64,000 nt of DNA from an uncultured Bacteroidota bacterium (GTDB lineage: Bacteria > Bacteroidota > Bacteroidia > JADZBD01), in the NCBI GenBank assembly GCA_937924855.1, contig CALEYQ010000023.1:35233-99232 (forward strand), in the 5' to 3' direction. Numbering within the stretch: position 1 is the stretch's first letter; every line of letters starts with the position of its first letter. The notes beneath the pieces are model-generated. The model saw nothing but the letters and a program-made list of their open reading frames with translations, ran no database searches and was not told the DNA's origin. The position numbers and the translations under genes are program-made. Shown in pieces: positions 1 to 8,500 of the stretch.

Positions 1-404
1 GTCTGTATGGTTCTGATGATTACTTCCTCAAGAAACCTCAAGTATTTGTGGATGTCGGTAAAGAATTGATCGAGATCCAGAATAGGATATCCAACCAGCT
101 GACCCGGCCCGTGATAAGTAATGTCGCCGCCCCGATTGGTTTTTACAAATTCCGTTTTTTGTTCGGAAAGCTCATTTTCATTCAACAACAAATGCGACTC
201 ATTGCCTGATTTTCCCAAGGTTATTACATGAGGATGCTCACAGGTAATCAGGTAGCTGGATGGCTTTTCTGCACCGCCTGTTTCCCCTTTTCTTTGAGCA
301 AGTTTTAAGGTAGTAACTTCATTGAATAACTGATCCTGAAGATTCCAGGCATCTGTATAGGAAATTTTTCCGGCATCAATATATCGGACCAGGGGTAGGG
401 ACAT
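1..404 (-). CDS. lipB: Octanoyltransferase LipB, N-terminal part (cut by window edge)
   Basis: Transfers the octanoyl group from acyl carrier protein to lipoyl domains, the first step of lipoate assembly, in the cytoplasm. About 134 residues are visible, beginning MSLPLVRYIDAGKI; the 3' part lies beyond base 1. The family signature RGGDITYHGPGQLVGYP is complete and sits about 90 residues in, after the ITCEHPHVITLGKS segment that normally precedes it. The C-terminal half, with the catalytic Cys and Lys, is not in the window, so activity cannot be judged. The ATG at 402-404 lies 9 nt after the stop of the sugar isomerase gene, so the two are probably co-transcribed. The identification is from recognised motifs. 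Confidence 0.93.
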   Translation of the reverse strand, partial: MSLPLVRYIDAGKISYTDAWNLQDQLFNEVTTLKLAQRKGETGGAEKPSSYLITCEHPHVITLGKSGNESHLLLNENELSEQKTEFVKTNRGGDITYHGPGQLVGYPILDLDQFFTDIHKYLRFLEEVIIRTIQ

Positions 405-413
405 GATGAAAAT

Positions 414-1397
414 TTACGGTTTTTTTTCCAGCTCTGACTTAAGGAAATCAATAACATTAACTTCCATCGGATCCACATTCCTGGCCCTGGCCAGATAAAC
501 AGAAGCCCAGTCGCCCATATAGATTAAATAAATCATTTTTTCCAGCAGGGATTTTCCCTGGGAAAAAACGTGAAAAACATTGGGGGTCCTTGATTGTAAA
601 ATTTCAAGGTTAATAGCAATGCGGGCTTCATTGCGGGAATATTCTTCCGTGTCTCGAAGCCATACGATCGCAATTTCCGGATGTTGGTCTTTCCATCCCA
701 CCAACTCATTATGATTCATTTCAGGCACTACATGATGCCAGCAAAGAATTTTTGCATTTTCGTTCAATTGCTGACGGAAGCGGATAGAAACTCCCTCAAA
801 CAGTGTGCTGGAATAGATAACCGGCAAAAACCCATTAATTCCCTCCGCCAGTTTTTTGGCCTCGGCTTTTATTTTGATTTCTTCTTTTTCCAATAATATT
901 GCAGCAGATAAAACATCTTCCAAAACCGAATTTGGCAAGACTCCAGCCTTTACAAGAATTCCGGTCAACTGAACAAGTGAATATCCCAGGCAGGCTCTGG
1001 GGGGCATGCCGCCCGGCACCAGCGCAACCGGCAACTTTGCCTTTTCGGCCTTTTGGGCCATTTTACCCCCGGAAGTAATACAAACAACCCTTGCACCTTT
1101 TTCCAGGGCCTGATCCAAACAGGAAAGGGTTTCTTCCGTGTTTCCTGAATAGCTGGAAACAATTACAAGAAAATCCGGGGAAACATAGGGAGGGATAAAA
1201 TATCCTTTGCAAACTTCTACCGGACAGGTCCCTGAAAACTGATTTACAAGCGAAACCAGGGTTCCACCGATACCACTTCCACCTAAGCCGCAGATTAACA
1301 CCCCTTTAGGCGCAAAATCATAAGGCAGACTAAAAGACTTTTGAATCTCCAGTCCGACCCGTAATTGTTCAGGAAATTTTGAAACGAGTTCCTCCAT
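414..1397 (-). CDS. Bifunctional phosphoglucose/phosphomannose isomerase
   Basis: Interconverts aldose and ketose 6-phosphates (glucose-6-P or mannose-6-P with fructose-6-P) in the cytoplasm. The protein has about 327 residues, the length of the small bifunctional PGI/PMI family rather than of classical Pgi (about 550). SIS-domain signatures are visible: GLGGSGIGG at about 37-45 and SSYSGNTEET at about 81-90. The C-terminal active-site segment EMNHNELVGW lies at about 226-235. A longer frame starts at a TTG at 1410-1412, but that TTG is the end of a TATTTTTG promoter box, so the ATG at 1397 (MEELVSKF) is preferred. lipB follows 9 nt downstream. Confidence 0.9.
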   Translation of the reverse strand: MEELVSKFPEQLRVGLEIQKSFSLPYDFAPKGVLICGLGGSGIGGTLVSLVNQFSGTCPVEVCKGYFIPPYVSPDFLVIVSSYSGNTEETLSCLDQALEKGARVVCITSGGKMAQKAEKAKLPVALVPGGMPPRACLGYSLVQLTGILVKAGVLPNSVLEDVLSAAILLEKEEIKIKAEAKKLAEGINGFLPVIYSSTLFEGVSIRFRQQLNENAKILCWHHVVPEMNHNELVGWKDQHPEIAIVWLRDTEEYSRNEARIAINLEILQSRTPNVFHVFSQGKSLLEKMIYLIYMGDWASVYLARARNVDPMEVNVIDFLKSELEKKP

Positions 1398-1409
1398 TTT
1401 CAAGGGAGG

Positions 1410-1417
1410 CAAAAATA
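1410..1417 (-). promoter_or_regulatory. -7 promoter element for the PGI/PMI gene
   Basis: TATTTTTG on the minus strand matches the Bacteroidota -7 consensus TAnnTTTG. It ends 12 nt before the chosen ATG. No clear -33 TTTG is seen. Confidence 0.55.
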
Positions 1418-1433
1418 CAATTTAATAGGGATT

Positions 1434-1547
1434 TTACCCCAGGAAATAGACTAAAATAACAAGGGTCCAGAACCCAATGGTGGTCCAAAAAACACCCATG
1501 TACATCGATCGATACCTGATTTCCGTGCGACTTTCCTTCTTTTCCAT
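1434..1547 (-). CDS. Small single-pass membrane protein (37 aa), hypothetical
   Basis: I do not recognise this product. The frame starts MEKKESRTEIRYRSMYM and continues into an uninterrupted hydrophobic stretch, about residues 15-36, ending FLG before TAA. The polar, charged N-terminus followed by one aromatic-rich transmembrane helix is the usual shape of bacterial small membrane proteins. Support for it being real: it fills an otherwise empty 300-bp spacer, and an exact TACTTTTG box (1583-1590, minus) lies 36 nt upstream with nothing else to serve except the isomerase. It would be the first gene of a transcript into the isomerase gene. It is too short for codon-use statistics, so chance cannot be excluded. 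Confidence 0.45.
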   Translation of the reverse strand: MEKKESRTEIRYRSMYMGVFWTTIGFWTLVILVYFLG

Positions 1548-1582
1548 TCCCTTAATGAACTGATATAGCTAAAATGGTTTTT

Positions 1583-1590
1583 CAAAAGTA
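1583..1590 (-). promoter_or_regulatory. -7 promoter element for the 37-aa membrane ORF
   Basis: Exact TACTTTTG on the minus strand, 35 nt before the ATG of the small ORF. It is divergent from the lacI-type regulator's box at 1666. Confidence 0.45.
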
Positions 1591-1665
1591 GGCCTTTTTG
1601 CCTTATTTGTCTACTCTTTAGCCCTGTTTTTGAGCACAAAATGACCCGGGAATGGATTTTCGGAA

Positions 1666-1673
1666 TAATTTTG
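1666..1673 (+). promoter_or_regulatory. -7 promoter element for the LacI-type regulator
   Basis: Exact TAATTTTG, 40 nt before the TTG start at 1714. No well-placed -33 TTTG is seen. Confidence 0.4.
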
Positions 1674-1713
1674 AAATCTTTAAAAATTCATACATTCGTA
1701 GAAACATAATTCC

Positions 1714-2736
1714 TTGAAAAAGGTATCTCTAAAAGATTTAGCCGAGATTTTAGGTGTTTCAAAAACCCTGATTTCACTTGTCCTGAATAACAAGGGCGAT
1801 ACCCATGGAATTTCTCCAGAAACCCAAAAACGGGTTTTTGAACTGGCCCGGAAATTAAATTACAAGCCCAATCTTCTGGCACGGGGACTTAGGACCGGAA
1901 AATCAAACATTATTGGACTTATTGTAGCCGATATTTCCAATTCATTTTACTCCCGGATTGCCCGGAGCATAGAAGACAAAGTAAGACAGCATGGTTTTCA
2001 CCTTATGGTTTGCAGTTCGGATGAAGATGCCGAACGTGAGCGGGAATTATTCCGGGTTTTAAAAGACGAGCAACAGGTGAATGGTATTATCGTTTCCACC
2101 ACACAAGATGATTTTAACTTTTTTAATCAATTGAAAAAGGAGGGTTTCCCCTTTGTCCTTATCGACCGGTATATTCAAAAATTCCAACCCGCCCAGGTGC
2201 TTGTGAATAATATGGAAGGCTCTTCCCATATGGTTTCCTTTTTGCTGGAGAAAGGATACCGGAAAATAGGCCTGCTTTCCATTTCTCCTACCCACCTTTC
2301 TTCTATTCGCGACAGGATAAAGGGCTATAAAAATGCCCTGCTTGCCCATGGTATCAATCCCGATCCGCAATTGATGCGCGAGATTCCCTTCAATAATATT
2401 TTTGACGGTGTTCGCAAGGAATTGAAACACCTGGTTTCTGAAAAAGTTAAAGCCGATGCCGTTTTTCTGCTCAACAACAACCTGGCTCTTGCTTTTCTGG
2501 AAGCGGCAAAACAGGAAAACCTGAAAATCCCCAATGATATTGCCATGGTTTCCTTCGATGATATCGAAGCCTTCAAAATATCCGACCCCCCCATTACCTC
2601 GGTCTCCCAGCCTATGGAGAAAATTGGCGAACTTTCCGTGGAGCGGCTGATGGAATTGATCGCAAACCCCCTTAGAAAAACCCTTCCCACAGATATCCTC
2701 CCTACGGAAATGGTGGTTAGGGCCTCCACACGATAA
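1714..2736 (+). CDS. LacI-family transcriptional regulator
   Basis: DNA-binding repressor or activator of the LacI/GalR family, 340 residues, typical length. The N-terminal helix-turn-helix is at about 3-23 (VSLKDLAEILGVSKTLISLV), followed by the hinge helix with LLARGLRTGKSN. A periplasmic-binding-protein-like effector domain starts with NIIGLIVADISNSF at about 65. The start is a TTG: the in-frame TAG at 1699 leaves no ATG or GTG upstream, and the HTH must begin here. The ligand cannot be read from the sequence. There is no sugar utilisation gene beside it, so it is an orphan regulator that could act at the adjacent spacer or elsewhere. The downstream lysS has its own promoter box. Confidence 0.92.
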   Translation: MKKVSLKDLAEILGVSKTLISLVLNNKGDTHGISPETQKRVFELARKLNYKPNLLARGLRTGKSNIIGLIVADISNSFYSRIARSIEDKVRQHGFHLMVCSSDEDAERERELFRVLKDEQQVNGIIVSTTQDDFNFFNQLKKEGFPFVLIDRYIQKFQPAQVLVNNMEGSSHMVSFLLEKGYRKIGLLSISPTHLSSIRDRIKGYKNALLAHGINPDPQLMREIPFNNIFDGVRKELKHLVSEKVKADAVFLLNNNLALAFLEAAKQENLKIPNDIAMVSFDDIEAFKISDPPITSVSQPMEKIGELSVERLMELIANPLRKTLPTDILPTEMVVRASTR

Positions 2737-2760
2737 TTTCCTGTGGTTTTTTCCTTCTCT

Positions 2761-2768
2761 TATCTTTG
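2761..2768 (+). promoter_or_regulatory. -7 promoter element for lysS
   Basis: TATCTTTG, an exact TAnnTTTG match, 20 nt before the lysS ATG in the short spacer after the LacI-type gene. Confidence 0.6.
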
Positions 2769-2788
2769 TAACCCTTATTTTTATTTTC

Positions 2789-4312
2789 ATGGAACAACTA
2801 TCAGAGCAGGAAATTGTACGCAGGGAAAAACTCAATGAGATTATCAGATGGGGTATTAATCCCTATCCCGCAGAATTATTTGAGGTAAATACCAACGCTG
2901 CCGACATCAAACAAAACTACGAGCGCGATAAACTGAATTATAAAACCGTATCCCTTGCCGGACGAATCATGAGCTTCCGCGATATGGGAAAAGCTTCCTT
3001 TGCCGAAATCCAGGACAGCACCGGACGAATTCAGATTTACGTTAAACGCGATGAAATTTGTCCCGGCGACGACAAAACACTTTACGATAAACTCTATAAA
3101 AAGGGACTGGATATTGGTGATATTATTGGGGTCTGGGGTCATGTGTTTACAACCAAAGTGGGGGAAATATCAATTCATGTTGCCGGATTTAAACTACTGG
3201 CAAAATCCCTTAAGCCCCTTCCAATTGTAAAAACTGATGCCGAAGGAAAAACCTTCGATGCAGTTTCCGACCCCGAGTTCCGGTACCGGCAACGTTATGC
3301 GGACCTGATTATTAACCCTCAGGTGAGAGACGTTTTTGTTCAGCGAACCCGTCTTATCAACTCGCTACGGAATACATTTAATAATCAGGGATACCTGGAA
3401 GTAGAAACCCCCATTCTGCAACCTATACCGGGTGGTGCAGCTGCCCGGCCCTTCATTACGCATCACAACGCCCTCGACATGCCCCTTTACCTGCGCATTG
3501 CCAATGAACTTTACCTCAAAAGGCTTATCGTGGGAGGGTTCGAAGGCGTTTATGAGTTTGCCCGGGATTTCAGGAATGAAGGCATGGATCGCACCCATAA
3601 CCCTGAATTTACCGTGCTCGAAATTTATGTGGCTTACAAAGACTATTTCTGGATGATGGATTTTACGGAAGCCATGATTGAAAAAGTGGCCCTCGACCTC
3701 CATGGAACTACTAAAGTTCAAGTGGCGGACAATACCATCGACTTTCAGCGGCCTTTTCAGCGAATTACCATGACCGATGCCATAAAGAAATACGCCGGCG
3801 TCGATATTACCGGAATGGATGAGAGTGATCTTAGAAAAGTTTGCAAAGACCTGGGCATCGAAGTGGATCCCAAGTTGGGCAAAGGAAAACTTATTGATGA
3901 AATTTTTGGCGAGAAATGCGAGCACAACTTCGTGCAACCCACTTTTATTATAGACTACCCCGAGGAAATGTCTCCGCTTTGCAAAAAACATCGTTCAAAA
4001 CCCGGACTTGTGGAACGCTTTGAGCTTATGGTTAATGGGAAGGAGCTTTGTAATGCGTACTCAGAATTAAATGATCCCATCGATCAAAAGAAAAGATTTG
4101 AAGAGCAAATGGCACTGATGGAAAGAGGCGACAACGAAGCCATGTTCATTGATTTCGATTTCCTGCGTGCCCTGGAATATGGCATGCCCCCAACCTCAGG
4201 TATGGGTATTGGAATAGACCGGCTTACTATGATCATGACCAATCAGCCTTCTATACAGGACGTATTGTTTTTCCCTCAGTTGCGTCCGGAAAATGTACCC
4301 GTTGGAGAATAA
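2789..4312 (+). CDS. lysS: Lysyl-tRNA synthetase, class II
   Basis: Charges tRNA-Lys with lysine in the cytoplasm. The protein has 507 residues, normal for bacterial class II LysRS. An N-terminal OB-fold anticodon-binding domain (about 55-150, with GRIMSFRDMGKASFAEIQD) is followed by the class II catalytic core. Motif 2 is visible as FRNEGMDRTHNPEFT (about 263-277). Motif 3 is GMGIGIDRL near residue 470. The anticodon domain and all three class II motifs appear intact. Its last 20 nt overlap the start of gpsA in another frame, so the two genes are likely translationally coupled. Confidence 0.97.
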   Translation: MEQLSEQEIVRREKLNEIIRWGINPYPAELFEVNTNAADIKQNYERDKLNYKTVSLAGRIMSFRDMGKASFAEIQDSTGRIQIYVKRDEICPGDDKTLYDKLYKKGLDIGDIIGVWGHVFTTKVGEISIHVAGFKLLAKSLKPLPIVKTDAEGKTFDAVSDPEFRYRQRYADLIINPQVRDVFVQRTRLINSLRNTFNNQGYLEVETPILQPIPGGAAARPFITHHNALDMPLYLRIANELYLKRLIVGGFEGVYEFARDFRNEGMDRTHNPEFTVLEIYVAYKDYFWMMDFTEAMIEKVALDLHGTTKVQVADNTIDFQRPFQRITMTDAIKKYAGVDITGMDESDLRKVCKDLGIEVDPKLGKGKLIDEIFGEKCEHNFVQPTFIIDYPEEMSPLCKKHRSKPGLVERFELMVNGKELCNAYSELNDPIDQKKRFEEQMALMERGDNEAMFIDFDFLRALEYGMPPTSGMGIGIDRLTMIMTNQPSIQDVLFFPQLRPENVPVGE

Positions 4313-5300
4313 ATTAAATATCGGGATTTTGGGATCCGGGAGTTGGGGAACCGCCCTGGCTAAAATCATTACCTCAAACGGTCATACTATCAAATGGTGG
4401 ATTCGCGACCCCAAATCCTTAGCTCACCTGAACGAATATTATCACAACCCGAAATATTTATCCTCCGTTTCTTTTTCACCGGGCACCTTTGAGGCCCATC
4501 CGGAAACCCCGGAAGTGATTTCTTCCTCTGAATACATCATTCTGGCCGTCCCCTCTGCTTTCCTGGAAGAATCTTTATCAACACTGCCGGATAATGCCTT
4601 CGAAGGAAAAAAAGTTTATTCGGCCATTAAAGGAATAGTCCCCAACCACAATAAAATAGTGGCCGACTATCTTAAAGACAATTTTGGCGTATCGCCGGGA
4701 AATTTTGGTGTGATTACAGGCCCTTGTCATGCCGAGGAAGTGGCCATGGAAAAACTATCCTATCTTACCATTGCCTCTGAAAACGAAGCAAGCAACATCG
4801 CTTTTTCAAAAGCCCTTTCTTGTCGCTTTATTAAAACGGTTCTCAGCGATGATATTTACGGGACTGAATACAGCGCGGTTTTGAAGAATATTGTGGCTAT
4901 TGCCAGTGGAATTTGCCATGGCCTGGGATACGGAGATAATTTTCAGGCCGTTTTAATTTCCAGTGCCCTGCGCGAAATAAAGAGATTTGTGGACGCGGTT
5001 CACCCAATAAACCGCGATATCAACGACTCGGCCTATTTGGGCGATTTACTTGTAACGGCTTACTCCCAATTCAGCCGGAACAGAATGTTCGGTAATATGA
5101 TTGGAAAAGGTTATTCGGTAAAAATGGCCCAACTGGAAATGGATATGATAGCTGAAGGATATTACGCCTCCCGTTGTATTTATGAAATAAATAAAAAGTT
5201 CAAAGTAGACATGCCCATAGCGGATGCCGTTTACCGGATTATTTATGAGAAAATAGCCCCGGCCATTGAAATAAAGCTCCTTACCGATAAACTTGCCTGA
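4293..5300 (+). CDS. gpsA: NAD(P)-dependent glycerol-3-phosphate dehydrogenase
   Basis: Reduces dihydroxyacetone phosphate to sn-glycerol-3-phosphate, the backbone for phospholipids, in the cytoplasm. The protein has 335 residues. The Rossmann motif GILGSGSWGTA is at about 11-21. The catalytic region contains EYSAVLKNIVAIASG, whose Lys is the expected general acid, and the substrate segment ITGPCHAEEV is present. The ATG at 4293 overlaps the lysS stop by 20 nt. An in-frame TTG three codons later is an alternative start. Three stem-loops follow the stop codon. Confidence 0.95.
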   Translation: MYPLENKLNIGILGSGSWGTALAKIITSNGHTIKWWIRDPKSLAHLNEYYHNPKYLSSVSFSPGTFEAHPETPEVISSSEYIILAVPSAFLEESLSTLPDNAFEGKKVYSAIKGIVPNHNKIVADYLKDNFGVSPGNFGVITGPCHAEEVAMEKLSYLTIASENEASNIAFSKALSCRFIKTVLSDDIYGTEYSAVLKNIVAIASGICHGLGYGDNFQAVLISSALREIKRFVDAVHPINRDINDSAYLGDLLVTAYSQFSRNRMFGNMIGKGYSVKMAQLEMDMIAEGYYASRCIYEINKKFKVDMPIADAVYRIIYEKIAPAIEIKLLTDKLA

Positions 5301-5306
5301 AAAAGG

Positions 5307-5335
5307 AAAGGGCGTCTCCCCATAAGACACCCTTT
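5307..5335. repeat. Imperfect inverted repeat after gpsA
   Basis: Arms AAAGGG-C-GTCT and AGAC-A-CCCTTT surround the loop CCCCATA. That gives ten paired positions with one C/A mismatch. There is no T tract directly after it on the plus strand, so it is not a classical terminator alone. Confidence 0.5.
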
Positions 5336-5341
5336 CAATGG

Positions 5342-5366
5342 ATCCGCCAATTAGCGGATTTTTTTT
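5342..5366 (+). terminator. Rho-independent terminator of lysS-gpsA
   Basis: Stem ATCCGC / GCGGAT with loop CAATTA, followed immediately by a run of eight T (5359-5366, the first T being the last stem base). Confidence 0.8.
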
Positions 5367-5390
5367 CTTTCGGGCCTCGCCACCCGAAAG
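5367..5390. repeat. Perfect 8-bp inverted repeat after the terminator
   Basis: CTTTCGGG, loop CCTCGCCA, CCCGAAAG. It follows the T tract of the gpsA terminator without a gap and has no T tract of its own. The remainder of the spacer to 5536 shows nothing I recognise. Confidence 0.55.
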
Positions 5391-5536
5391 TTAATTACAC
5401 TAACTCTTGCAAATTCTTTGCCAAACTTTTACCAAAAGGCTTTTTTTTCCGATTGGGGGTTATTAAACGGGGCTGGTCTTTGTAAACCGGTTAGATTCAA
5501 TTATTTAAATTTCTTGTTAAGGCCCGGATTTTGTGG

Positions 5537-5544
5537 TAAATTTG
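5537..5544 (+). promoter_or_regulatory. -7 promoter element for the DUF4175 operon
   Basis: TAAATTTG, an exact consensus. A TTG at 5514-5516 lies 20 nt upstream at about the -33 position. The leader to the ATG is about 45 nt. Confidence 0.6.
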
Positions 5545-5591
5545 TTAGAATACCTTGTGGAAAAAGCAACATTTTGAATCTTTAGTAGCAG

Positions 5592-8500
5592 ATGGATAAA
5601 TCAGGAATTTCGGAAATTCGAATTAAACTGGATCTTTTTATCAGAAAGTTTTATAAAAACCTTTTGATAAAAGGCTTACTCCTGAGTGCCGGCATTATTG
5701 CCGCCGCGGTTCTTTTCGCCTTTGTACTTGAATTTTTCGGAAATTTCGGAACCGGAGTCCGAACCTTTTTCTTTTTCTCACTTGCCGGTTCCATTCTTGG
5801 TGTTTCAATAGTGTATCTTATTTCTCCGCTATTAAAATTAAACCGGATTGGTAATATCATTTCCTATGAAGAGGCCTCCCGGATTATTGGCAAACACTTT
5901 CCGGAAGTAAGCGACAAACTGCTAAATGTGCTTCAATTGGAAAAAAACCTTGACCACCAATCAGACTATAGCGCAGATTTGGTTCTGGGAGCCATTCGTC
6001 AAAAAACCATGGCCCTTAAACCCATTCCCTTTTCAAATGCCATTGACCTTAAGCGGAATACCCGTTACCTGAAATATGCACTACCTCCCGTTTTGGTATT
6101 TATTGCGCTACTCCTATTTTCCCCACAGGTAATCACCGGTCCGGCAAAAAGAATTGTTGCCTTTGGTAATTATTTTGAAAAACCTGCCCCTTTCTCATTT
6201 GTTCTTAACTCGGGAGAGCCTTTATCCGCTATTCAACTGGAGGATTTTAACCTTGATCTTAAACTTGAAGGAAATGAAATCCCCGATCAGGTTTTTCTGG
6301 AATGGGAGGGGAAATCCTTCCGGATGGAAAAAGAAAATCTGATCCGGTTCCGGTTTACCCTGAAAAACATTCAGAAAACCACCCGCTTCCGGTTTTCAGG
6401 AGGAGGTTTTCAAAGCAGGGAATACGAATTGGAGGTTTATCCCAAACCCATTCTGCTGGATTTTGAGGTAAAAGCCTTTTACCCCAAATATCTTGGCAAA
6501 AAGGACGAAGTAATTAAAAACACGACCGACCTTCTCGTACCTGCAGGTACCCGCCTGGAATGGAACCTGAAAACTAAAAATACCAGCCACCTTTCCGTAG
6601 TGTTTCAGGACTCAATCACTGAATTCATGCCGAAGGGCTCCGAAGCCATTGCCTTTTCAAAACGGTTTTTAAGCGATCAGAAACTCACCTTTAAAACACG
6701 CAACGAAAAGGTAGTCAATAAAGATTCCATGGTTTGTCTGGTGAATGTTATTCCCGACCAATATCCGTTCATTGAAGTTTCTGAAAAACGCGACTCCATC
6801 TCTTTAAAGAAAACCTATTTTTCGGGTCTTGTAAAAGACGACTACGGCTTTTCCAAACTGAATTTCTTTTTCCGGAAACTTGATGCTGATGGGAAACCGG
6901 ATATGTCGGAACCCGGAAAGATCCTTCCCATTCAAATATCCAAAAACTTAAACCAGGAACCCTTTTTCCTTTACTGGGATCTCGAAAGTCAAAATCTGAA
7001 ACCCGGAGATCAGATAGAATACTATTTTGAAGTGTTCGATAATGATGGCGTTGCCGGTCCCAAAGCCACCCGGTCGCAAAAACAGTTTTTGAAAATTCCC
7101 GGACTCGATGACCTTGCAAAACTGAACCAGAAGAATGCTGAAGAAACCAAAAAGGATTTGGAAGAATCATTGAAGAAATCCAAAGAGATTCAAAAAGAAC
7201 TCGACGCGCTCAACAAACGACTCATGGATAAGAAGGAGATTTCATGGGACGAGAAAAAGAAAATGCAGGATCTCATTGAAAAGCAAAAAGAATTGCAGAA
7301 AAAGGTGGAAGAAATTAAAAAGGAAAATGAACTGCATAACAAACAACAATCCGAATTCCAACAGCCAAACGAAAGTATTCTTGAAAAACAAAAGGAGCTT
7401 GAAAAGCTGTTCCAAAGCATGATGAATGAGGAGTTGAAGAAAAAATTCGAGGAACTTCAAAAACTGCTGGATAAACTCGACAAAAACGAACTTCAAAAGC
7501 AACTCGATCAGATGAAGCTTGACAATAAGGATCTGGAAAAAGAGATGGACAGGGCTCTGGAAATGTTCAAACAACTTCAGGTTGACCAAAAACTGGAAAA
7601 CAACATAAAAAAGCTGGAAGAGCTTTCTAAAAAACAAGAAGATCTGTCAAAGGAATCTGAAAATAAAAACGCCAATAAAGAGGAACTCGAAAAGAAGCAG
7701 GAGGAGTTGAATAAAGAATTTCAAGAGTTCCGGAAAGACATGGACGAACTCCACAAAATGAATCAGGAATTGGAACGCCCCAAAAACCTTGAGGATACCG
7801 ATAAGCAGGAAGAAGAAATTCAGCAAGACCAGAAGAACTCCAGCAATCAATTGAACCAGGGGAATTCAAAAGGAGCATCAAAGTCACAAAAGAAAGCCGG
7901 GCAACAAATGAAACAACTGGCCAGCCAGTTGGCAGGTATGCAATCCGGTATCGAAATGGAACAGCAGGAAGAGGACATGAACAACCTCCGTCAGATTCTT
8001 ACCAATTTGATTCAGCTTTCCTTCGACCAGGAAGCACTCATGAAAAAATTCGCAAAGGTGAAGTCTTCCGATCCTGCCTATGTAAAGAATGTACAGGAAC
8101 AGAAAAAGCTGAAGGATGATGCCAAAATAATCGAAGACTCCCTGCTTGCACTTAGCAAACGGGTATTTCAGCTGCAAACTACCGTAAACAAGGAGATCAG
8201 TGCCATTAATATGAATATGGAAAAGGCAATAGCCGATTTCGGAGAACGGATGACTTCCTCGGGCATGACACGCCAACAATATGTCATGACCTCATTGAAT
8301 AACCTTGCACTTTTGCTTTCGGAAGCCCTGAATCAAATGCAGCAGCAAATGCAGAGCAAATCGGGAAGCGCAGGAAGCTGTACCAAACCCGGCGGAAAGG
8401 GACAAAAACCCTCTTATTCTACTATCCGCAAAATGCAACAGCAACTGAACCAACAAATTGAGGAGCTGAAAAAAGCCCTTGAAAACGGACAAAAACCCGG

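Noticed and set aside
1451..1639. 62-residue minus-strand frame in the isomerase upstream spacer
   Set aside because: Overlaps the better-supported 37-residue membrane ORF in another frame and its promoter box; basic, low-information sequence.
2059..2835. 258-residue minus-strand frame opposite the LacI-type gene
   Set aside because: Overlaps the whole regulator and the lysS start, no recognisable motif, unlike the clear HTH and effector domain on the plus strand.
3365..3991. 208-residue minus-strand frame inside lysS
   Set aside because: Complete shadow of the LysRS catalytic domain.
7242..7637. 131-residue minus-strand frame resembling a membrane protein
   Set aside because: Antisense to the coiled coil of the DUF4175 protein; hydrophobicity is a composition artefact. 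The same holds for the neighbouring minus-strand frames between 6769 and 8828.
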